DNA of 64,000 nucleotides from JAAYYM01 sp964638005 (GCA_964638005.1 CAZWXS010000003.1:1-64000), one strand, 5' to 3'. Shown: positions 18,301 to 27,289, numbered from the stretch's first letter. Numbers and translations: made by a program. The notes: generated by a model from the letters alone, not told the origin.

Positions 18301-19546
18301 AGTCTACTTCCGGTTCAAAGAAAGCAGCGGCATAGTAGTGTGCAACTGTTTCCACCTCGCCGTCATCAAGCATCAGAGCAGCCTTAATCAGGGCTTCGCC
18401 ATAACCGGTGGAACAGGAGTGCACAATCGAGGCACTTGGCGGAAGCAGATGATAGATTTCCTTGATGGAACGAATTGTAGTTGCAAGAGGGCTGCCGTTA
18501 TTATTGCTGTAAAAGGAATATAGGAGCGAGCCGTCTTCACCGACCAGTGCAACTTTGGTCGTTGTTGAACCTGCATCGATTCCAAGGAAACAGTTACCCT
18601 CGTAATCCTTTAATGGGGCTGTGACAACACAGTGAGCATTGTGACGTTCTTCAAATGCGGCATAGTCCTTTTTCGTGGCAAAGAGAGGATCCATACGCTC
18701 TACTTCAAATTCCATCTTGATCTCACCGGACAGCCTGTTTACCATATCAGACAACGAAGTAACCACATCTGCATGATAATTCAGGGCAGAACCGACAGCC
18801 GCAAAGAGGTGGGAATGTGCAGGTGCGATGATATGCTCATCATCCAGCTTTAATGTGCGGATAAAGGCTTCCTTCAATTCAGACAGGAAGTGTAACGGAC
18901 CGCCTAAAAAAGCAACATGTCCGCGAATCGGCTTACCACATGCAAGACCGCTGATGGTCTGATTAACAACTGCCTGAAAGATGGATGCGGCAAGGTCTTC
19001 CTTGGTCGCACCGTCATTGATGAGCGGCTGGATATCGGACTTGGCAAACACACCGCATCTTGCTGCAATGGTGTAAAGAGAATGATAATCCTTGGCGTAT
19101 TCATTTAGTCCGGAGGCATCTGTCTGCAGGAGAGAAGCCATCTGGTCGATAAAAGAACCTGTACCGCCGGCGCAGATTCCGTTCATTCTTTGTTCTACAT
19201 TTCCGCCTTCGAAATAGATGATCTTGGCATCTTCACCGCCAAGCTCAATTGCGACGTCCGTCTGGGGAGCGTAATCGGACAGGGCAGTGGATACGGCGAT
19301 AACCTCCTGGACAAAGGGGACGCGCAGGTGATTTGCCAGTGTGAGTCCGCCTGAACCGGTAATCATAGGTGCAAGCTCCAACTCTCCGAGCTGTGTATAT
19401 GCCTTGCTCAGAAGAGAAGCCAGTGTCTCGCGAATATTTGCAAAGTGACGCTCATAATCGGAAAAGAGCATCTGGTTTTCTTCGTTTAAAATTGCTATTT
19501 TGACGGTCGTAGACCCAATATCGATTCCTAATTTATGTAAGGCCAT
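15320..19546 (-). CDS. Giant 2-hydroxyacyl-CoA dehydratase activase-like fusion protein
   Basis: The 1408-residue protein has two BadF/BadG-type ATPase domains. The first (about 1-280) has GIDIGSTTVK and GICAGGTGSF, the second (about 315-590) has GIDAGSTTTK and EACSSGCGSF. Each has the cysteine expected to help bind a shared [4Fe-4S] cluster. A cysteine-rich segment (CKGCTNNC, about 625-660), a DUF2229-like region and a C-terminal HgdB-like domain follow. Activases of 2-hydroxyacyl-CoA dehydratases pass ATP-driven electrons to their partner, but the target of these large fused proteins is not known. It is alone on its strand, with GGAGG before the start. Despite its size the frame is uninterrupted. 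Confidence 0.88.
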   Translation of the reverse strand: MALHKLGIDIGSTTVKIAILNEENQMLFSDYERHFANIRETLASLLSKAYTQLGELELAPMITGSGGLTLANHLRVPFVQEVIAVSTALSDYAPQTDVAIELGGEDAKIIYFEGGNVEQRMNGICAGGTGSFIDQMASLLQTDASGLNEYAKDYHSLYTIAARCGVFAKSDIQPLINDGATKEDLAASIFQAVVNQTISGLACGKPIRGHVAFLGGPLHFLSELKEAFIRTLKLDDEHIIAPAHSHLFAAVGSALNYHADVVTSLSDMVNRLSGEIKMEFEVERMDPLFATKKDYAAFEERHNAHCVVTAPLKDYEGNCFLGIDAGSTTTKVALVGEDGSLLYSFYSNNNGSPLATTIRSIKEIYHLLPPSASIVHSCSTGYGEALIKAALMLDDGEVETVAHYYAAAFFEPEVDCILDIGGQDMKCIKIKNHTVDSVQLNEACSSGCGSFIETFAKSLNYSVQDFAQAALFAKHPIDLGTRCTVFMNSKVKQAQKEGAGVDDISAGLAYSVIKNALFKVIKVSDASQLGSKIVVQGGTFYNDAVLRSFEKIAGCDVIRPDIAGIMGAFGAALIARERHTEDYESTMLTIEKINALEFTTSMAKCKGCTNNCRLTINKFTGGRQYISGNRCERGIGKTKNENNVPNLFEYKEQRIFSYEPLPIDEAPRGRIGVPRVLNMYENYPFWFTFLTRLGYQVVLSPSSTHKIYELGIESIPSESECYPAKLVHGHIAWLIKQGVPTIFYPSLFYERNETPDANNHYNCPIVTSYPENIKNNMDEIQHGDVKFLNPFMSFRDEGVITARLAETFPEISGTEIAAAVHAAWVEQENVHLEIQKKGEEVLKLLADTGKRGIVLAGRPYHIDPEINHGIPELITSYDVAVLTEDSVSHLAPVERPLRVSDQWMYHTRLYNAANFVNTRDDLELVQLNSFGCGLDAVTTDQVSEILTGSGKIYTCLKIDEVNNLGAARIRIRSLLSAIKVRERKQTKREIHSAAYHRRVFTEDMRKNYTILCPQMSPIHFDVMQPAFEASGYHFVLLQNATKDAINVGLKYVNNDACYPSLLVVGQIMEAVLSGEYDLDHTAVMMSQTGGGCRATNYIAFIRRALESAGYPQIPVISLSFSGLEHNPGFTIDANLLSRALCAVEFGDIFMRCLYHMRPYEQVPGSADALHMKWQEKCREFVGGNQFSLLKYGKMCRQIIREFDMLPIKEDLVKPRVGIVGEILVKFSPTANNYLVELLEAEGAEAVVPELIDFLLYCFYNQIYKAKYLGTSKKDARNGKLFIWALERFRAPAVKALKKSKHFTPPSSIYETAKQASSIVSIGNQTGEGWFLTGEMLELIHADVNNIVCTQPFACLPNHVVGKGVIKELRHRYPLSNIVAIDYDPGASEVNQLNRIKLMLSTAHKNICH

Positions 19547-19737
19547 TTCCGTGCCTCCTTATTATTTATACAATGAAAAGTTTGCGGAGCATGTCATTCA
19601 TTGTTATGCTCATGATATAAGCCTGCATGTATGCAGACCAATTTACATTATACGACATGGTTTTTAAAAGTGCAATCGGAACTCTTATCCAAAATCTAAA
19701 AAAAGTCTGTAGGAAAGATAAATTTTATGAGGCTGTG

Positions 19738-19766
19738 TTTACATTTATCTGCTGCAATGGTACAAT
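19738..19766 (+). promoter_or_regulatory. Promoter for rhomboid-like gene and M16 peptidase
   Basis: TTTACA (19738-19743), 17-base spacer and TACAAT (19761-19766), 57 bases before the start codon. Otherwise 19547-19823 shows nothing recognisable. Confidence 0.75.
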
Positions 19767-19823
19767 ACCAAGAGGTGAAATGCGCCGAAACAGCGCAAAT
19801 CAAATAAAGATGAGGTGCAGTGA

Positions 19824-20675
19824 ATGGGTAAGCTTTTAAATCGTATGGAAAGAAAATTCGGGCGGTATGCAATCAGCAACCTGTCCCTTTATATCGTGGC
19901 AGGATATGCAATCGGGTATGTCATGCAAATGTTTGTGCCGGCCATTGTGCAATTACTGAATCTGAATCCGTATGAGATTCTGCACGGACAGATATGGAGG
20001 ATATTTACCTGGATGATCATTCCTCCGAGTGGATATAATATATTATTCCTTGGGCTCATGTTATATTTCTACTATTCGATCGGAACGGTGTTGGAACAGA
20101 CATGGGGAGCGTTCCGCTACAATGTCTATATTTTTTCCGGCATGATTTTTACAGTGATTGGTGCGTTTGTCCTGTATCTGGTACAGAGCGGTCTGCATCC
20201 GGAGAGCGCTTATGGATATGGACAGATTGCCGCGTTGGTGGTCTCCACTTATTATGTCAATATGTCTATATATCTTGCATTTGCCGCTAATTATCCGGAT
20301 ATGCAGGTACTGTTCATGTTTGTGATACCACTTAAAATGAAATGGCTGGCTTATGTATATGGGGCGCTTCTTCTTTATGATTTTATTATGGGAGGTGCAG
20401 CGGTTCGAGTAACCATCGTGGCTTCACTGCTTAATTTTATATTGTTCTTCCTGTCGACGCGCAATATGAAGCGGATTTCGCCGAAGGAAATACACCGTAA
20501 GAGGGTCTATCACCAGCAGGTACAGAACGCACGTGGTGTAACCAAGCACAAATGCGCCATCTGCGGAAGGACGGAAGATGACGATTCGACACTGGAATTC
20601 AGATTCTGTTCGAAGTGCAACGGTAATTATGAATATTGTCAGGAACATTTATTTTCACATAAGCATATTAAGTAA
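19824..20675 (+). CDS. Rhomboid-like membrane protein with C-terminal zinc ribbon
   Basis: The 283-residue protein has about six membrane helices at residues 15-215. Their layout and the GQIWRIFTW segment match rhomboid/derlin-like proteins. The catalytic GxSG is absent: the equivalent position reads AYGYGQIAALV, so proteolytic activity is unlikely. Residues about 242-275 carry CAICG, CSKC and CQEH, a probable zinc-binding ribbon on the cytoplasmic side. It is probably cotranscribed with the M16 peptidase, 21 bases downstream. The function is unknown; a membrane chaperone or substrate-recruiting role is speculation. Confidence 0.75.
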   Translation: MGKLLNRMERKFGRYAISNLSLYIVAGYAIGYVMQMFVPAIVQLLNLNPYEILHGQIWRIFTWMIIPPSGYNILFLGLMLYFYYSIGTVLEQTWGAFRYNVYIFSGMIFTVIGAFVLYLVQSGLHPESAYGYGQIAALVVSTYYVNMSIYLAFAANYPDMQVLFMFVIPLKMKWLAYVYGALLLYDFIMGGAAVRVTIVASLLNFILFFLSTRNMKRISPKEIHRKRVYHQQVQNARGVTKHKCAICGRTEDDDSTLEFRFCSKCNGNYEYCQEHLFSHKHIK

Positions 20676-20696
20676 TCCTATGAAAGAGGTAAAGGC

Positions 20697-23615
20697 ATGA
20701 ATTTGAAACACCTGAAATCGTACGAGCTAATTGAAGAGAGAAATGTGGATGACCTGAATTCCAAAGGTTATCTGCTGAAGCATAAGAAAACGGGAGCCAA
20801 TGTATTGCTGTTGTCCAATGATGATCGCAACAAGGTTTTTTCCATAGGCTTCAGAACTCCGCCATATGACAGTACGGGACTGCCGCATATATTGGAGCAT
20901 TCGGTATTGTGCGGGTCAAAGCATTTTCCGGCTAAGGATCCGTTTGTGGAGCTTGCAAAGGGATCGCTGAATACTTTTCTGAATGCGATGACCTATCCGG
21001 ACAAGACGGTATATCCTGTTGCCAGCTGTAATGATAAGGACTTTCAGAATCTGATGCATGTTTATCTGGATGCGGTATTTTATCCGAATATTTATGAGCA
21101 TGAGGAGATTTTCCGTCAGGAGGGCTGGCATTACGAACTTGAGGATGCTGATGCACCGATCGAGATTAACGGAGTTGTTTATAATGAAATGAAGGGAGCA
21201 TTTTCGTCACCGGACGATATGCTGGACAGAGAGGTTTTTAATACACTTTTCCCGGATAATGCATATTCCTATGAGTCCGGCGGAGATCCTGAGGTGATTC
21301 CGTCACTGACTTATGAGAAATTCCTTGAGTTCCATAAGACATATTATCATCCGTCCAACAGTTATATCTATCTATATGGCGATATGGATATGGAGGAGAA
21401 GTTGAATTGGATCGATGAGGAATACCTGAGTCGGTATGACAGGATAGAGGTTGACTCTTCTATTAAGCTACAGCCGGGATTTTCAGAGATTGTTACAAAG
21501 ACAAAAGAATATTCCATTACAAATGAAGAACCGCTAGAGGATAATACGTATCTGTCTTATAATCTGGTCATTGATACAAGTCTGAACAGGCAATTGTATC
21601 TGGCATTTCAGATTATTGAGTATGCACTTTTGGATGCACCGGGAGCACCGCTCAAGCAGGCACTTTTGGACAGAAAGATTGGGAAGGATATTATGAGCAC
21701 CTATGAAAATGGTGTATATCAGCCGTATTTTTCCGTAATTGCCAAAAATGCCAATCAGGCAGATCTGGAGCAGTTTCTTGCGACGATCCGTGAGATACTT
21801 GAGGATATCGTGAAGAACGGTATGGACAGGAAGGCACTGCTTGCGGGCATCAATTATTACGAATTCAGATACAGAGAAGCTGACTACGGCTCTTATCCAA
21901 AGGGACTTATGTATGGGCTGCAGGCTTATGACAGTTGGCTCTATGATGAGAGTCATCCGTTTATGCACATTGAGGCGCTGGATACTTTTTCTTTTGTAAA
22001 GAGCAAGGTGGATGAGGGCTATTTTGAGGCTTTGATACAGAAATATCTGCTTGACAACACACATGGTTCGATTGTAATCGTGAAGCCAAAACGTGGGCTC
22101 ACGGCAGAGCTGGATCAAAAGGAAGCAAAGAGACTGGCTGATTATAAAGCAGGTCTTTCACAGGGACAGATAGAGCAGATGGTCACAGCTACCAAAGCTT
22201 TGAAGGCATATCAGGAAGAACCCAGCACCAAGGAAGAACTGGAGAGTATTCCGTTGCTGCAGAGAGAGGACATTGATCAGAAGGCACAGCCGTTTGTCAT
22301 CAGCGAGAGAAGGGTGGCAGATACGCTCGTTCTGCAGCATGATCTGTTCACAAATGGTATCGGTTATCTGAACCTGCTCTTTGATACGAAACAGGTGCCT
22401 TATGAGTTGCTTCCCTATATGGGAATACTGAAGAACGTGCTTGGCTTTATCAGCACAGAGCATTATTCCTACGGAGATCTTTTTAATGAAATCAATAGGA
22501 ACAGCGGCGGTATCGTGACCGGAGTTTCTTCTTATGCAGATGCCAAACAGGAAGGCGCATATACGTTGAAATTCGAAGTCAGGACAAAGGTTCTCTATGA
22601 GAAATTGGACTTTGCATTTCGGATGATTGATGAGATTATTTTTACATCAGACTTTACAGATGCTAAGAGGCTCTATGAGATCGTTGCGATGTTAAAGAGC
22701 CGGATCCAGATGAGTATGACGTCTTCCGGACATTCGACAGCGGCACTCAGGGCATTGTCTTATGGTTCAAAGACGGCGAAGCTGTCCGACATGATGAGCG
22801 GTCTGGAGTTTTATCGTATGATTGACCGGATTGAGAGTCATTTTGAAGAAGAAAAAGAAAACCTGATCGCATGTCTGCAGAAATTGATGCATCATATCTT
22901 CAGACCTGAGAATCTGATGGTGGATTATACTGCAAATGCAGACGGATATGCGAAGCTGGAACAGGAGATCGAGCCGTTTAAGAAAAAGCTGTATACAGAT
23001 GTAGTTGCATGTGCTCCTTATGAGATTGAAACAGTGAAAAAGAACGAGGGCTTCAAGACATCTTCCAAGGTACAGTATGTGGCGGTTGCGGGAAACTATA
23101 AAAAGACGGGGCTGCCTTATACGGGAGCGCTGAAGGTGCTGAAGGTCATCTTGGGCTATGATTATCTGTGGAACAATGTTCGTGTCAAGGGCGGAGCCTA
23201 TGGATGCATGAATTCCTTTTCTAAGGTGGGCGATTCCTATTTCGTGTCATACAGAGATCCGAATCTGGAGAAGACATTGGAGGTCTATCGAGGTGCAGTA
23301 CAGTATCTGAAGAATTTTGCGGCGGATGAGAGAACTATGACCAAATATATCATCGGTGCCGTCAGTGATATGGATCTGCCACTGAGCCCGTCCGCAGAGG
23401 GAGCGCGAGCATTGACTTCCTATCTGGCACATGAGACATATGAGGATGTCCAGAAGGAACGTGATGCAGTGCTGACGGTTGACGAGGCGGGAATCAAGAG
23501 TCTTGCGGCATATGTGGAAGCGGTGTTGTCACAGGATATGAAGTGCGTGCTCGGTGGTGAAGAGAAGATAGAAGAACAAAAAGGATTATTTGCACATATA
23601 GAAAATCTGTTTTAG
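20697..23615 (+). CDS. M16C family zinc peptidase (presequence-protease-like)
   Basis: The 972-residue protein is a four-domain M16C peptidase related to PreP/Cym1, which degrade short unfolded peptides inside a closed chamber. The inverted zinc motif HILEH lies at residues 64-68. A downstream glutamate in the NEMKGAFSSP region completes the metal site. The second half repeats the fold without the metal motif and contains the GGAYG substrate-contact segment near residue 833. There is no signal peptide, so it is probably cytoplasmic. The start has AAAGAGG upstream. Confidence 0.92.
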   Translation: MNLKHLKSYELIEERNVDDLNSKGYLLKHKKTGANVLLLSNDDRNKVFSIGFRTPPYDSTGLPHILEHSVLCGSKHFPAKDPFVELAKGSLNTFLNAMTYPDKTVYPVASCNDKDFQNLMHVYLDAVFYPNIYEHEEIFRQEGWHYELEDADAPIEINGVVYNEMKGAFSSPDDMLDREVFNTLFPDNAYSYESGGDPEVIPSLTYEKFLEFHKTYYHPSNSYIYLYGDMDMEEKLNWIDEEYLSRYDRIEVDSSIKLQPGFSEIVTKTKEYSITNEEPLEDNTYLSYNLVIDTSLNRQLYLAFQIIEYALLDAPGAPLKQALLDRKIGKDIMSTYENGVYQPYFSVIAKNANQADLEQFLATIREILEDIVKNGMDRKALLAGINYYEFRYREADYGSYPKGLMYGLQAYDSWLYDESHPFMHIEALDTFSFVKSKVDEGYFEALIQKYLLDNTHGSIVIVKPKRGLTAELDQKEAKRLADYKAGLSQGQIEQMVTATKALKAYQEEPSTKEELESIPLLQREDIDQKAQPFVISERRVADTLVLQHDLFTNGIGYLNLLFDTKQVPYELLPYMGILKNVLGFISTEHYSYGDLFNEINRNSGGIVTGVSSYADAKQEGAYTLKFEVRTKVLYEKLDFAFRMIDEIIFTSDFTDAKRLYEIVAMLKSRIQMSMTSSGHSTAALRALSYGSKTAKLSDMMSGLEFYRMIDRIESHFEEEKENLIACLQKLMHHIFRPENLMVDYTANADGYAKLEQEIEPFKKKLYTDVVACAPYEIETVKKNEGFKTSSKVQYVAVAGNYKKTGLPYTGALKVLKVILGYDYLWNNVRVKGGAYGCMNSFSKVGDSYFVSYRDPNLEKTLEVYRGAVQYLKNFAADERTMTKYIIGAVSDMDLPLSPSAEGARALTSYLAHETYEDVQKERDAVLTVDEAGIKSLAAYVEAVLSQDMKCVLGGEEKIEEQKGLFAHIENLF

Positions 23616-23660
23616 ATTATGCAGGTTGTGTCGGCCATGCATATAACCAAGGAGGAAGTT

Positions 23661-24746
23661 ATGAGAAAAGGGATTACATTGATCATTTTATCGGTGTTTG
23701 CGGCAGCGGTCATGATGGCAGGCTGCGGAAGCAGTAAGAGCGATTATGCCGAGGGGTATTATACGGAGGCGGCTGCGGCTGAAGAAGCACCGGCGGCTGA
23801 GTATGCGGCAGAAGAGTTTTACATGGAAGATTATTCTACGGCGGAGAACAGTGTGGATGCGGTTGCGGAAACAGGCGATGTCGGAACGGAAGAAGCAAGG
23901 AGTTTCAATGAAAATGAAGCTGAAAACGAGACGCAGTCTGCGGCAGCAAATCGGAAACTGATCCGCAATGTCATCATGGATGTGGAGACAGAGAATCTGG
24001 ATGCGATGATGAGCAGCATCAATGAGCGAATCGATCAGTATGGCGGCTATGCAGAGTATGCAGAAGTAAATGCCGGTTATGCAAATATTACCGCACGTAT
24101 TCCGAGCACCAATCTGGATGCATTCGTGAATAATGTGGCAGAGATGTCAAATGTAACGAGCCAGACGGAATCTGCGGAAGACATTACACTGCAATATGTG
24201 GATACAAAATCAAGAGTAGAGTCTCTAAAGATTGAGCAGGATCGTCTGAATGAACTGCTCGCGGAGGCCGACAGTGTGGATACGATCATAGCACTGGAGA
24301 GCCGACTGTCAGAGGTCAGATATGAACTGCAGTCTTATGAGTCGCAGCTGCGTACATATGACAATTTGGTGGACTTCAGTACTGTCAGAATCTACATCAG
24401 TGAGGTGAAGACTTATACCGCACCTGTAGAAGCAAGCAGATGGGAACAGATGACTTCCGGATTTGTGGAAAGCCTGTACGGAGTCGGAGAAGGATTCTTG
24501 GATTTCGTGGTCGGATTTATCATTGCACTTCCGTTCATAATCGTATGGGCTGTCATCATCACGTTGATTGTGCTGATTATTAAGACCATCATCAAAATAA
24601 GTAAGAGGAACCATGCAAAAAAGCTGGAACAGAGGCAGAAAAGAATAGCGGAACAACAGCAGACGGTGCAGGTACAACAGCAGGCAGCACAGGTACAGCA
24701 GCCGACAGGCGGACAGGATGATGCTGCAGGCAATGAAAACAAATAG
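23661..24746 (+). CDS. DUF4349 lipoprotein with C-terminal membrane helix
   Basis: The 361-residue product begins with a lipoprotein signal; the lipobox MAGC places the lipidated cysteine at about residue 23. An acidic, alanine-rich spacer follows. The DUF4349 domain comes next (about 100-275), with a coiled-coil segment around LKIEQDRLNELLAEAD. Then one or two membrane helices and a basic, glutamine-rich tail. The start at 23661 has a full GGAGG five bases before it; the longer frame from 23619 does not. The function is unknown; surface attachment is likely. era follows after 30 bases. Confidence 0.85.
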   Translation: MRKGITLIILSVFAAAVMMAGCGSSKSDYAEGYYTEAAAAEEAPAAEYAAEEFYMEDYSTAENSVDAVAETGDVGTEEARSFNENEAENETQSAAANRKLIRNVIMDVETENLDAMMSSINERIDQYGGYAEYAEVNAGYANITARIPSTNLDAFVNNVAEMSNVTSQTESAEDITLQYVDTKSRVESLKIEQDRLNELLAEADSVDTIIALESRLSEVRYELQSYESQLRTYDNLVDFSTVRIYISEVKTYTAPVEASRWEQMTSGFVESLYGVGEGFLDFVVGFIIALPFIIVWAVIITLIVLIIKTIIKISKRNHAKKLEQRQKRIAEQQQTVQVQQQAAQVQQPTGGQDDAAGNENK

Positions 24747-24776
24747 AAAGCAAACAGAAGAAACAGAGGAAATGGA

Positions 24777-25679
24777 ATGAAGGAACAATATAAAGCAGGC
24801 TTCGTGACCTTGATCGGCCGTCCGAACGTCGGAAAATCAACACTTATGAACCGTCTGATCGGGCAGAAGATCGCCATTACCTCCAATAAGCCTCAGACGA
24901 CACGCAACAGGATACAGACGGTCTATACGAGTGAGGAAGGGCAGATTGTTTTTGTTGACACACCCGGTATCCACAAGGCAAAGAACCGTCTCGGAGATTA
25001 TATGGTGTCCATGGCGACGCGTTCTGTCAACGATGTAGATGTGGTATGTTGGCTGGTGGAGCCGTCTACCTTTATAGGAGCGGGCGAGCGTATGATTGCA
25101 GAGAAGCTGCAGAAGGTAAAGACACCGATCATCCTCGTCATCAATAAGACCGATACGGTAAAGCGGGATGAAATTCTGAGGTTTATCGATGCATATAAGG
25201 ACATTTGTGATTTTGCGGAAATCATACCGGTGTCGGCGCTAAAAGGTGACAATACGGAGGAATTGCTCAAAGTGATCATGAAGTATCTTCCTTATGGTGT
25301 TCCGTTTTATGATGAAGATACGATTACGGATCAGCCGGAGCGGCAGATCGTGGCAGAACTCATCAGGGAAAAGGCGCTCAAATGTCTGGACGAGGAAGTA
25401 CCGCACGGAATCGCAGTGTGTATTGAGAGTATGAAGTACCGCAAGCAGATTGTGGACATCGAAGCAACGATTATCTGTGAACGGGATTCTCATAAGGGCA
25501 TTATCATCGGTAAGGGTGGTGCGATGCTGAAAAAGATCGGATCGACGGCACGTTATGAAATAGAAGATTTACTGGAGAGCAAGGTCAATCTGCAGCTGTG
25601 GGTCAAGGTCAAAAAGGATTGGCGGGACAGTGATTTCCTACTCAAGAATTTCGGATATAACCAAAAAGATACAGAGTAA
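24777..25679 (+). CDS. era: GTPase Era
   Basis: Era binds GTP and the 3' end of 16S rRNA during assembly of the small ribosomal subunit. The 300-residue protein has G1 GRPNVGKS (residues 14-21), the G2 region with TTRNRIQ, G3 DTPGIH, G4 NKTD and G5 SAL. A C-terminal KH domain carries GKGGAMLKKIG. The length is typical. It heads the era-yqzL-recO block found across Firmicutes. Confidence 0.97.
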   Translation: MKEQYKAGFVTLIGRPNVGKSTLMNRLIGQKIAITSNKPQTTRNRIQTVYTSEEGQIVFVDTPGIHKAKNRLGDYMVSMATRSVNDVDVVCWLVEPSTFIGAGERMIAEKLQKVKTPIILVINKTDTVKRDEILRFIDAYKDICDFAEIIPVSALKGDNTEELLKVIMKYLPYGVPFYDEDTITDQPERQIVAELIREKALKCLDEEVPHGIAVCIESMKYRKQIVDIEATIICERDSHKGIIIGKGGAMLKKIGSTARYEIEDLLESKVNLQLWVKVKKDWRDSDFLLKNFGYNQKDTE

Positions 25680-25781
25680 TTATTGAAAAAAAGTACACCC
25701 TATATTGTGAGCAGACAAAAGTGTAACTGTGAAGGTGATGAACAGTTATGGATAAGCAGCAATAGGAGGAGTACAACAGGT

Positions 25782-25958
25782 ATGGACGAGAGTTGGATGA
25801 AATTTGAGAGTTCCGGAAGCGTAGCAGATTATTTGAACTATCGTAATCGCGTAGAAGAGGAAGCACTTCAGGCGAGAGGGTATAAAAAAGAGGAAGACGG
25901 TCGTGAGAGATTATATCCTGCTGACAGGCATGGTGCTGCAAGCCAGTCCTATCGGTGA
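25782..25958 (+). CDS. yqzL: YqzL-like small protein
   Basis: A 58-residue protein beginning MDESWMKFESSGSVADYL. It shares the W-x-x-F, (T/S)G and DYL pattern of the short YqzL proteins encoded between era and recO in Bacillus and clostridia. The function of YqzL is unknown. AGGAGG lies about 13 bases before the ATG at 25782. The last 56 bases overlap the recO start in another frame, so its C-terminal third is longer than usual for the family and may be a by-product of the overlap. Confidence 0.7.
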   Translation: MDESWMKFESSGSVADYLNYRNRVEEEALQARGYKKEEDGRERLYPADRHGAASQSYR

Positions 25959-26559
25959 GTACGACAAGAGAATCGTATTATTGACCAGAGAGAGAGGAAA
26001 GATTACTGCATTTGCCAAAGGCGCAAGGCGGCAGAACAGCCGTCTGATGGCAGGAACCAATCCTTTTTCTTTTGGTACTTTTAAGTTATATGAAGGCAAG
26101 TCCTATACGATCATAGAGGCAGACATCAGTTATTATTTTGAGGAGCTTCGCACCGATTTTGAAGGAGCATATCTCGGTATGTATTTTATGGAATTTGCAG
26201 ATTACTATGCGAGAGAGAACAATGATGAGCGGGAACTTTTGAAACTGGTATTTCAGTCTTTGCGTGCAATCATGCTGCCGGCCATTCCGAATGAACTCAT
26301 CAAGACTGTCTTTGAGATTAAGGCACTGGTCGTAAACGGAGAGTTTCCGGGTATCCCGAAGGAACATCACATGAGCGAAAGCACCGTTTATACAATTGAT
26401 TATATTGTAAATGCACCGATTGAGAAGCTGTATACCTTTAAGGTGTCAGAAGAAGTGTTGTCTCAGATTACGGTACTTGCGACCACATATCGCCGAAGAT
26501 ACATAGACAGGAATTTCAAGAGTTTGGATGTACTGGAAAATTGTATGTTGAAAAACTAG
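25903..26559 (+). CDS. recO: DNA repair protein RecO
   Basis: RecO helps load RecA onto SSB-coated DNA and anneals single strands. The 218-residue protein starts with the OB-fold segment LTGMVLQASPIGEYDKRIV. It continues with LTRERGKITAFAKGARR, then a helical domain. The usual C-terminal zinc-finger cysteines are not present. The start is GTG at 25903 with AGAGGAAG upstream; this keeps the first beta strand, which an internal ATG at 25930 would remove. It overlaps the yqzL-like gene, suggesting translational coupling. Confidence 0.92.
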   Translation: MRDYILLTGMVLQASPIGEYDKRIVLLTRERGKITAFAKGARRQNSRLMAGTNPFSFGTFKLYEGKSYTIIEADISYYFEELRTDFEGAYLGMYFMEFADYYARENNDERELLKLVFQSLRAIMLPAIPNELIKTVFEIKALVVNGEFPGIPKEHHMSESTVYTIDYIVNAPIEKLYTFKVSEEVLSQITVLATTYRRRYIDRNFKSLDVLENCMLKN

Positions 26560-26582
26560 ACTAACTTCGTTATAATAACGAA
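26548..26582 (+). promoter_or_regulatory. Promoter with -10 inside a perfect palindrome
   Basis: TTGAAA (26548-26553, within the last recO codons), a 17-base spacer and TATAAT (26571-26576). The -10 is centred in the 17-base perfect palindrome 26566-26582 (TTCGTTAT-A-ATAACGAA), a plausible operator controlling the lipoprotein gene at 26615 and possibly glyS. Confidence 0.75.
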
Positions 26583-26614
26583 TGGGTGTCTATTAAAGGA
26601 GGCGACAGGATATC

Positions 26615-27217
26615 ATGAACAGGAAAAAGATAAGTATCATGCTGATTACATGGATCACTTGCATGATATCATTGTGTGGATGTGCCGAGCAGAAAATAGA
26701 TACGGATATGACTACCGTATTCGTGCATAAGGATGGCAGGATTACAGATGCCATCGTAGAGGATTTTGGACAAAGCTATTATAATGTCACGGAGTTGCAA
26801 ACGATGACGAATAAGGAGCTGACTGCCTACAATCAGACTACGGGAAGTGTGGAAAGTGCTGTGCTGTCCAGTTATGAAGTGACAGACGGTGTCGCCAAGG
26901 TGTTCATTGATTTTGCAACGGCGGCGGATTATGGAGCATTTAACGGTAAGGATTGTTTCTTCGGAACGGTTGCGGAGGCCTATGAAGCAGGTTATGCTTT
27001 GGATGTGACATTGAAGAGCGTGTCCGGCGATGAGACATTGGATAAGAGTGCGCTTCTGGAAAAGGGCAAGTACAAGATCCTGATTATAGAAGAGCATGTA
27101 GACATAGAGATGTACAAGAAGATCTTATATACCAGCGCCAATGTTGAACTCATAGAGGATAATCACGCCAGAGTCTCCGATGAGGCCGAGGGTTTTGCAT
27201 ATTTGATTGTTAAATAG
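26615..27217 (+). CDS. Lipoprotein of unknown function
   Basis: A 200-residue product with a lipoprotein signal ending in the lipobox LCGC (lipidated cysteine near residue 23), then an alpha/beta domain of about 175 residues. I do not recognise the family and no catalytic motif stands out. AAAGGAGG at 26595-26602 lies 12 bases before the ATG. It has its own promoter at 26548 and is followed by glyS after 72 bases. Confidence 0.75.
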   Translation: MNRKKISIMLITWITCMISLCGCAEQKIDTDMTTVFVHKDGRITDAIVEDFGQSYYNVTELQTMTNKELTAYNQTTGSVESAVLSSYEVTDGVAKVFIDFATAADYGAFNGKDCFFGTVAEAYEAGYALDVTLKSVSGDETLDKSALLEKGKYKILIIEEHVDIEMYKKILYTSANVELIEDNHARVSDEAEGFAYLIVK

Positions 27218-27289
27218 AATTGTACAGCAATTTTGCTGTCCGCATCAATCATCATACAAATAACAAATAGAAATGAAAGAGGAAGAACA

